From Acanthamoeba sp. SK_2022b (lineage: Eukaryota > Discosea > Longamoebia > Acanthamoebidae), in contig JANDJZ010000291.1 of the NCBI GenBank assembly GCA_027943245.1, forward strand, positions 2,501 to 15,630: 13,130 nt of DNA. Direction: 5' to 3'. Shown here piece by piece: positions 6,901 through 13,130 of this stretch (its first letter is position 1; each line of letters begins with the position of its first letter). A model generated the notes under the pieces. The model was not told the origin of the DNA and did not search any database. It worked only from the letters and a program-made list of their open reading frames with translations. The position numbers and the translations under genes were made by a program.

Positions 6901-7008
6901 AGCGAAGAGAGAGAGAGAGAACAAAACGAACAACAAACACGAACCACGATAAACATGCCCTTGAATAAGCAGGACGACCTTGGTTTCTTTTCGCTGTGAC
7001 ACCGTCCA
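6901..7008. other. Tail-to-tail intergenic gap between RXYLT1-like and NUP133
   Basis: Only 108 bp separate the two TGA stops, so the 3' UTRs and polyadenylation sites of the convergent genes must lie very close together or overlap. A (GA)n tract at 6904-6920 follows the RXYLT1-like stop. No canonical AATAAA is seen on either strand. Confidence 0.6.
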
Positions 7009-8469
7009 TCACACGTGAGCGTCATTGTCGTCGTCCTCCTCGCTGGGAATGAGGTCCTCTTCCATGAACAGGTTGCCAGAGCCCGCGGCGCCGACTCCTA
7101 TCTCCACCTGCGCAGGCATGGAAGGAAGGAGATCGCAACGATGAGTTTGATAGAGAGGGGGGGGGGTGATTAATCTACGAACAAGGAGAGGGGCTCTACC
7201 GTGTCCATGGCGTCGGCCTCGTAGAACGCGCGTTCGCGACCAGCCGCGGTGTCCTCCTCTTCGTCGTAGTCGGCGTCGTCGTCCTCGCGCACAAAACTGA
7301 AGTTCCCAGAGTCCACGGCCGCCAGATTCGCCCTGCCCTCGCGCAGAAGCGTCTCCAGCGTGGTGAAGATACGCCCGAGCATGTCCGTATGCTCCTGCCA
7401 GAGGCGCGCGATGGTCAGCCACCGTGACCCGCGACACGTTTGGAGTCGGGAAGCCCCCCCCCAAGAAAAAGGTGGTCCCCGGGTACCTTATCTGCGTTGG
7501 CATAGGCAGCGGTCTCGGTGGCGAAGATGTCGATGACGGGCAGGGCTTGGCTGACCGAATGGCACGCTGCCTGATAAAACGCTGTTTGTGTGATCTTGTC
7601 CCTGGCCTGAACATCGTTCAACCTGCCCGACATCCACTCCTTGCCCAGAGCCACCCAACTGCAACGCACAGCAGGAATCAGATTTGAACCCGCTTCATCA
7701 AAAAACACACAACAACAACACCAAAACGCGAGTCTACATACTTGGTAGCCTGGAGTGCGCGTCGGAAGATGGCACGAAGCAGGTCCTCGTTTTGGTGCTC
7801 CGAACGCAACTGCACACACGCACACACGCGCGGTAAGCGCGGGCTTCACAGCACGCATGCTATAACGACAGAGAACTGCCAGCGCTGCTGGGGGAGGAAG
7901 AGACGCACCAGGTCTGAGTGATTAAACACATCGAGGGCGAGGAGGACCTGGCGGATGCTGGGGGCAGCCCCGTGCGCCTGGTCGTCTTCCAAGGGCCCGA
8001 CAAAGGCCTCGATGAGCTGCTGCGCCGTCATGGGCACGAAAGGCTGCGTTTCAAGTCCCTTTTGATGCTTTTGGATCTCCTTTTGCAGGTCCTCGTCATC
8101 GAGCTGCACCCTCCGCGCCTTCTGGCCTGCTGGCTCCACCGACGGTTCGGCATCCAGGCCCATACGTGGACGATGCTTTCGCCTCGCGCCCTCATCACCC
8201 AGCGCTGTCATACGAGGGGGGGGGCACGAGCTTGTGTGAGCTTTGAGAGCGCGACTACCCAAGCAAACGTAGGGGGGAGAGGGAGAGCAAGGTCGTGATG
8301 GTCCTCACCTTTGTCCTTGACCGCAGCAGGCTGGAGGCGCTGTGCAATCTGCACTTCAGTGAGATAGAGTTGCTGGTCTTTCCGCGCTATGAAGTCCTCC
8401 GCGTCGGCCTTGACGGCTGTATCCGCACCAGCAAGAGCAGACAGCTTGGCCAGACTCAGAAGCGTCTGT

Positions 8470-8552
<83 letters not shown>

Positions 8553-11500
8553 CCACAGCTCGTTGGGTCACCTCACCATCTACATGGGGGTAGCGTTGGG
8601 TGGCACCTTCTTCTTGCCGAGGAAGCGGGTCTCCTGCTCCGCGAGGTCCGACAGCGCCGAGGCCGCGGTGGTGTACTGGTCCATCCCCAAGGCGTGCACC
8701 CAGAGAAGGCTCTTGTGCGGCCGCAGGAACTCGGCTAGCTCTTGGTTGTACTCGGTCGGCAGGCTCAGTAGCTTCCTCCTCTTGCCTGCCCGCACAGCGT
8801 GCAAACAGGAAACCGTCAGCGCAACCGCTTCAAGGCCTGGACGTAGAGGAGGAGGGGGGGGGGGTGTACCGTTGGCCAGGTACCACTGGAAGAGATGCTG
8901 GGCGAATCCGTTTGCGCGGTATCGGCGCATGTACTCCCCCAGGCGCACGCGGTCACCTTGGCTCTCGCAGAGGCCGATGAGCACGTCAAAGTCCATATGC
9001 TTCTCGGCGAGCTTGAGCAGGTGGCCCTTGGCCAAACGGTGGAGCGACTGATTGCGGCTGGTGCCGGGCACGAGGCTCATGCTCTCCTCCTCGGCTTCGT
9101 CAGCGGCGAGCTGGTTGGACATGACGAGGCGGAAGGGCTCCAAGGCGCTGGCGCGAGCACCCAGGAAGGCCTGGCGGAGGTTGGCGTCGGCCTCGCTCTC
9201 CTCCGCATCGCCCTTGGTGGTCGAACGACTCCGGCGAACGTCGATCTCCTCGCGGTAGCCATCGAGCAACGAGTCGCTGAGGTTGTAGAGCTGCGTGAGC
9301 AGCATGCCCACGGAGCTCCACCAGTCGAAGCCGGCGCTGGCCGTGAGCGTCGGCGAGGGGGCAAAGGTCAGCAGCTGCTTGATGAGGTCCGTCGTGATTC
9401 GGATCTGCTTGAGCGTCAAAGCGCGCACACGGGCGGAAGCGGTCCACGAGAGAGTGTCGTAGAGCAACGGGTAGGTCCGCTCTTGACCCATATTCTGGCG
9501 ACACTTGGGTGCTGCCAGCAGGACGGCCTGACCACACACACACCAAAGGCGTACATCAGCTTCTAAGTTTCGGGGAAGGGGATTGCGGGCCTGAGACGAG
9601 TACCTCGTAGATCTGATTGACCTCGCGCACGACGTAGGTGGCTTTCTGGGTGTCGGCCACGCTGAGCCCGCTAGCAGCGTGGGAGACTGCCGAGACACGC
9701 GAGTGACCAACAGTAAACTCCTGCTCGACAGCCTGCGCGTGTTCCAAGATATCCTCGATCTTCGATACGTCCCTATAGAAGTAGTCCTGAGGGCTCATGC
9801 CGGTGCCTGTGGAAGAAGTGCGGATAACTATGTTAATGGCGTGCACTCAATACAGAGGCAAGCAAATAAATTAATTAATTAATAGCGAATTCTGCTTACC
9901 GGTCCAGGCCTCACGCGAGATGTGACGACGAGCAAGAGAGGTCAGCAGGGACTTGTCAAAGACCTCCTTGGCCACATCGCGGAAGGTCTTGAGGTCGTTG
10001 TACTGCTGTATCCTGCTCTTTTTGCCTGCGTTCGTCGATCCACCACCGCAAATGGGTTGTGCGTTACAAACCGAGGGCAAGTACCAAGTCGGGAGGGAGG
10101 AGGAAATAGGAACCAGCATCGTCGCCTGTGAGAGGCGTGGTGAAGCGAGAAGGGCGGAAGGCATAGTCCTTGGCTTCGTTGAGCTCAGGCGGGACGGGCA
10201 CTTCGACCGAGAGCTGGTTGTTGTGCGCGTTGAGGTCGATTGCCGCCTGCAGCCGCTCGAGGTGGGAGAGACACGCGGCCCGCGTAGCTGCGCTGGTCTT
10301 GGCCCACAGGCCGAGGTCCTTCAGGAACATGAGGAAGTAGCCAAACTTCTGCTTCTTTTCCTCGAGATGCGGGCCCACGAACAGCGAAGCCGCTTCGCTG
10401 GGGTCTGTGAGAGCCGAAAGGGCGGGAGCACACAAAGGGAGGTGAGAAAAAGAAACGCTACAGACGTCCAATGGTGGCACGACGCGCACCATCTTCGGCC
10501 CAGCGGCGAGTGCCACCCGGCGAGGAGTCGACGAGCGCCAGCGTCAGAGTGTCAACAGCAACGCTGAGCTCGCTTTCGGTCTTGAAGGTGCCGAGGAGAG
10601 GCTCCACTCTGGGCTTGAGGCCATCACAGTATTGCGCATAGGCAGCCGATAGCTGCTCGATGTTGGCGTGCGCTCGGCTCAGAGCTTCGGAGCTGAGTCC
10701 CACGATTCCCTCCTTTTGCAACCTCACCGCTCGTCTCAGTTCGTCGACCGTGGTGGAGGCACCTCGCGGCACACTCCCTGGGGTGAGGGAAGGCCCACAT
10801 ATGTGGGTTGAGAAACACGGCCAAAGCAGGAAAGCCAGGCGCAGATGGTGCATACCCGTGTCGGTGGCCACCACGCCATACTGCAAGCAAGTAACCAGCC
10901 CATACTCGTGCGTCAGGAAGAGTGCGGAGACTGCTCCAGCTGCGTGTTGGTGTGGGGGTGGGACAAGGATAAGCGAAGAGTGCTGCGAGAGTAGGAGCGG
11001 CGCCCACAAGGTGAGGGCAGGAGAGGCGCGCGCGTACGGGCCCGGCCGGTGGTCACATCGGCTGCCGATGAATACACACGGAGGCGGATGGGAATTGAAT
11101 CCTCGGGCTGGTCCGTCAGCGTGGTGACAAGGATGGTGTCGGGCCAGGTGACGAACGCCGACGGGCTGCCGGGTGGAATTACCAGGCCCACATCGCGTCG
11201 CATGAGCACGCTGTCCTCGTCGGCGGGCTGCATCGCGAAACGCGAAAAGGGTTGCGGCGTGAGCACAGAAACGAAGCGCGGCTGCAGAAGCAGAGGTCGA
11301 GGCAGAGAGCGTTACGTTGACATGCAACTGGAAGTAATTGATTCGATCCCTGTCGAGAACAGGCTGCTCGTGCGCCTTTCCGCTCAGCGCCAACTCCACC
11401 ACACAGTACATCGTGGCGTCGCGATCCGAGCCGGGCACGCCTCGCGTGTAGGCTGCGAGGACGTAGAGCGAGGACCTGCAGAGGTTGTTGACAATGAGCA

Positions 11501-13130
11501 GCATAAAACTCGGAGGGCAGAGCTGGAGCGCTCTACGGCTAGGCTGCCGGGGGTTCCACTGCGGCCCTGACGCACCTTCCTCGGTAGATGTCCAACAACC
11601 AAATGTCGCCGACAGAATAGCCTTCTGACTCGGATTCTTGGAAGATAGGGCGCAACATCGACTGCAGCGGCATCTCATAGAGGAGCTGAGAGAATAAAGA
11701 GGAAGGCACTCGAGTGAGCCTAGGCGCTTGCTAGAGTCCTCGTCTACCAAGTGACGAAGAGGAGGAGGAGGAGAGCTCCCTACCTTTTCCTGTTCGTCCA
11801 GCGACAGTTGCCATCTCTGCAGCGCAGTATCGGACAGGGCGAAGAGGTCGGAGGCCTGAGCTGCCTCGGAAGGCATGGGAAGGAGCGCCGAGATGGAGGG
11901 CACTGTCTGCGCGCTGCCCCACCACAGCATCCGTCCGATGCCGGCCAGTCTGCTCACCGGCTTCTCCAGCTGCCTTGTTTCCTGTCCGAGTGCAAGACCA
12001 CAGGTCAGAACGAGAGGTCTTGTCTCGAGGGCAGCGCCTGCAGAAAAGGAGGAGGAAGCGGATGCGAGCGAATGGCTGACCCCACCACGTACCAGCGTGT
12101 CCTTCCCGGTCAGAGGATCGACGACTGTGAGCTGGTAGAGCGTGTCCTGGTTGGTCGACAAAACGAAACCAGCAGGCTGCGAAGACGAAGAAGCGCGCTC
12201 ACGCGTTAGACATGCCTATCTCGAGGAAGGCGAGCGAATAGTCAAGCACAATGGAGAGAGAAAGAGAGAGAGGAACATGATGGTACCGGAATGGCAGCAA
12301 GATGGGTGGCAAAGCAGGGGTTGCCACCTCGTCCGGCCTTGGCACGAGGGAGGTTGATGGTGGTCTCGCACTTGGCGTTCCTTGTGACGTCGGGCCAGTA
12401 GAGGACGTAGCCTTCCTTGGAGGACAGCAGCAGCCCCAACACGCGCTCACCGGTGTGAGGGTCGGCAGGGTGCCGCACGATGCACACCAGATCGGCATCG
12501 AACGTGTGCTCGCCTTGCGGGAGCTCCAGTGCCAGGCAGCGCGTCATCACCTCCTGTATTTCATCAAAGGAAACGGCGTAGGGACACGTCAGCACCACAC
12601 GTGAGACCGCTTAAGAGAGCGTCGCCACCTCTGTGAAGTTCCACAAGTAGATGGTCGATTCGATGATGACCCATGCGTAGCCCGTGGAGCTGTCGATGCT
12701 GCCCGTCAAATCTTGGAGAGAAGGTGTAGCCTCTGCACGTCAGGCCAGCCCATTTCGGGAGAGTAGCGTGCGTGTGCGTGCGTGCATGCGTGTATATTGT
12801 TTACTGGTGAGACCGGCTGAATTGGTACCTTGGGTGGAGTCGCGTAGGCGTCGGGCAACTTCAGCCGGCCACGGGGACAGGCTTTCGATGCGGATGCGGT
12901 CTGTTTCATGCACCACTCTCTTCCTCCGCTTGGCTGCCGGCCCTGCTGCCGATGCGGATAAAGGAGTGGCGCCCTGCTGCGACCTCCGCGTAACGCCCCC
13001 GGGCGCTGCCGAGGCGATCGTCTGCCGCCGTGTTTGGGAGGCCCGAATGGGTGATTGAAATGGGCCAAGGGATGGGTAGAGCGACGAAGGCGAGGAAGTC
13101 GAAGAAGATGTCGCACTAGTGCCACGATAA
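7009..13130 (-). CDS. NUP133: Nucleoporin Nup133 homologue, 21 exons, 5'-partial
   Basis: Scaffold subunit of the Y (Nup107-160) complex of the nuclear pore. Twenty-one exons joined at GT-AG borders give one uninterrupted frame of 1402 residues ending in TGA at 7011-7009; every junction preserves phase, which independently supports the model. Conserved landmarks in order: an LWNF strand after a Ser-rich N-terminus, a GYVLYWPD propeller strand, the loop GIGRMLWW, FALSDTALQRW, RRWAEDG, a FLMFLKDLGLW helix, SPQDYFYRDVSKI, FAQHLFQWYLANGKRRKLLS, ETRFLGKKK followed by TLLSLAKLSALAG, and DLLRAIFRRALQ near the C-terminus. Human Nup133 is about 1156 residues, so this protein is longer, partly through an acidic tail (DDDADYDEEED, EEDLIPSEEDDD). 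No Met lies in frame before the edge, so the start is outside the window or in a further exon. Family assignment is near certain; a few splice sites are inferred. Confidence 0.94.
8474..8552. repeat. Compound microsatellite (CA)30-(GA)10 in a NUP133 intron
   Basis: Thirty CA units run directly into ten GA units. In the transcript strand this is (UC)10(UG)30, ending 8 nt before the acceptor of exon 8465-8309, so it replaces the usual pyrimidine tract. Copy number is probably variable. Confidence 0.95.
8854..8864. repeat. G11 homopolymer (C11 in transcript) next to a NUP133 donor
   Basis: Intron 8869-8786 begins GTACA and then immediately C11 in the transcript. Similar tracts occur in other introns of this gene: G10 at 7157-7166, G9 at 8216-8224 and C9 at 7454-7462. 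Confidence 0.85.
9868..9883. repeat. (TTAA)n AT-only tract in a NUP133 intron
   Basis: TTAATTAATTAAT flanked by A's inside intron 9899-9807, the most AT-rich short stretch in an otherwise GC-rich gene. Confidence 0.75.
11913..11957 (-). other. ALPS-like membrane-curvature motif in the Nup133 propeller
   Basis: Reads VSRLAGIGRMLWWGS, at the position where human Nup133 has its amphipathic lipid-packing sensor (LSGIGRRVSSLFG). The GIGR core and the hydrophobic/small-residue alternation are shared; the pair of Trp replaces the Leu-Phe of the human motif. In animals this helix inserts into curved nuclear-pore membrane. Position and sequence are seen directly; membrane binding is inferred. Confidence 0.65.
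12251..12273. repeat. GA-rich tract in a NUP133 intron
   Basis: GAGAGAGAAAGAGAGAGAGG within intron 12286-12177; a pyrimidine (CU) tract in the transcript. Confidence 0.75.
12767..12793. repeat. GT/GCGT low-complexity repeat in NUP133 intron 1
   Basis: Imperfect CGTG/TGCG repeats within intron 12828-12712, mid-intron and away from the splice sites. Confidence 0.75.

Larger units (their letters stand above)
7009..10777 (-). other. NUP133: Nup133 exons 10-21: alpha-helical C-terminal domain and acidic tail
   Basis: Exons on the minus strand: 10777-10490, 10404-10114, 10025-9900, 9806-9604, 9527-8870, 8785-8607, 8465-8309, 8204-7909, 7809-7742, 7658-7487, 7394-7200 and 7107-7009. The large exon 9527-8870 carries the core helices, including DFDVLIGLCESQGD and RLGEYMRRY, typical of the Nup133 helical stack. 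In animals the C-terminal end of this stack binds Nup107 and joins Nup133 to the rest of the Y complex. The exon at 10114/10025 has an alternative pairing (10085/10017) that also stays in frame. The last two exons encode a Glu/Asp-rich tail with no human counterpart that I recognise. Confidence 0.87.
10856..13130 (-). other. NUP133: Nup133 exons 1-9: Ser-rich N-terminus and beta-propeller
   Basis: Exons on the minus strand: 13130-12829, 12711-12629, 12553-12287, 12176-12093, 11981-11784, 11685-11576, 11475-11316, 11227-11038 and 10939-10856. About 75 residues of low-complexity Ser/Pro/Ala/Arg sequence precede the propeller, which begins at VHETDRIRIESLSPWPAEV. Introns are 75-117 nt. The 75-nt intron 12628-12554 hides an in-frame TAA; removing it restores the spacing seen in human Nup133 between the LW strand and the following LP motif. 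The 111-nt intron 12092-11982 has no stop and could be read through, but its strong GTACGT donor and the human alignment both favour splicing. The splice site at 11316/11227 is the least certain. Confidence 0.85.

Noticed and set aside
7670..7695. GGTTCAAATC resembling a tRNA B box (minus strand)
   Set aside because: The flanking bases do not form a T-stem and no A box or acceptor stem lies at the right distance; it is within a NUP133 intron.
8389..9566. Long plus-strand frames over the NUP133 exons
   Set aside because: They are antisense shadows of the 658-nt exon and neighbouring sequence in high-GC3 DNA; one is largely a CA-repeat translation.
12611..12613. In-frame TAA in the NUP133 propeller
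   Set aside because: It lies inside a 75-nt GT-AG intron (12628-12554). Removing this gives phase-correct exons and the human spacing, so it is not a lesion.
1..13130. CRISPR arrays, bacterial operons, transposase genes, rRNA
   Set aside because: No spaced direct repeats, ribosome-binding sites, transposase motifs or rRNA segments were seen; the intron-rich genes indicate a eukaryotic nuclear genome.

Overview
The window looks like nuclear DNA of a free-living amoebozoan, most plausibly an Acanthamoeba-type genome. Coding exons are GC-rich with C/G at most third codon positions, short GT-AG introns (about 75-140 nt) interrupt the genes every 100-300 nt, genes are packed tightly on both strands, and (CA)n and homopolymer tracts sit in introns. 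The species is inferred from style and homology only; no rRNA or marker gene is present.

Right part (7009-13130, minus strand): a nearly complete, undamaged gene for the nuclear-pore scaffold nucleoporin Nup133. Twenty-one exons join in one frame (1402 codons plus stop) and follow the animal protein from the N-terminal beta-propeller, through a loop resembling its ALPS membrane-curvature motif, to the helical C-terminal domain. The true start lies past the right edge.

Centre (5224-6900, plus strand): a two-exon gene for a membrane-anchored Golgi-type glycosyltransferase resembling RXYLT1/TMEM5 (exostosin-like fold). Its only intron appears to begin with GC instead of GT. It converges with Nup133, with only 108 bp between the stop codons, and diverges from the leftward material across a short promoter-like spacer.

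Left part (1-4946, minus strand): damaged coding sequence. From high to low coordinates it holds unrecognised exons (4946-4407), an unassigned stretch with a perfect palindrome, an extracellular beta-helix-like and EGF-like region (4020-2489), and a myotubularin-type phosphatase (PH-GRAM plus catalytic-domain blocks) followed by leucine-rich repeats (about 2335-440). The family signatures are clear, but the frame shifts every 60-300 nt, premature stops occur inside conserved blocks, the phosphatase signature loop cannot be read, and a 34-bp inverted duplication interrupts the phosphatase domain. The myotubularin-LRR order recalls the Dictyostelium Roco protein Pats1, which predicts Roc/COR sequence beyond the left edge. 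Whether the damage is true pseudogenisation or poor sequence is the main open question; the contrast with the clean right part argues for real, local decay.

The genes share no evident pathway: nuclear pore, Golgi glycosylation, and relics of a secreted/adhesion protein and a signalling phosphatase.
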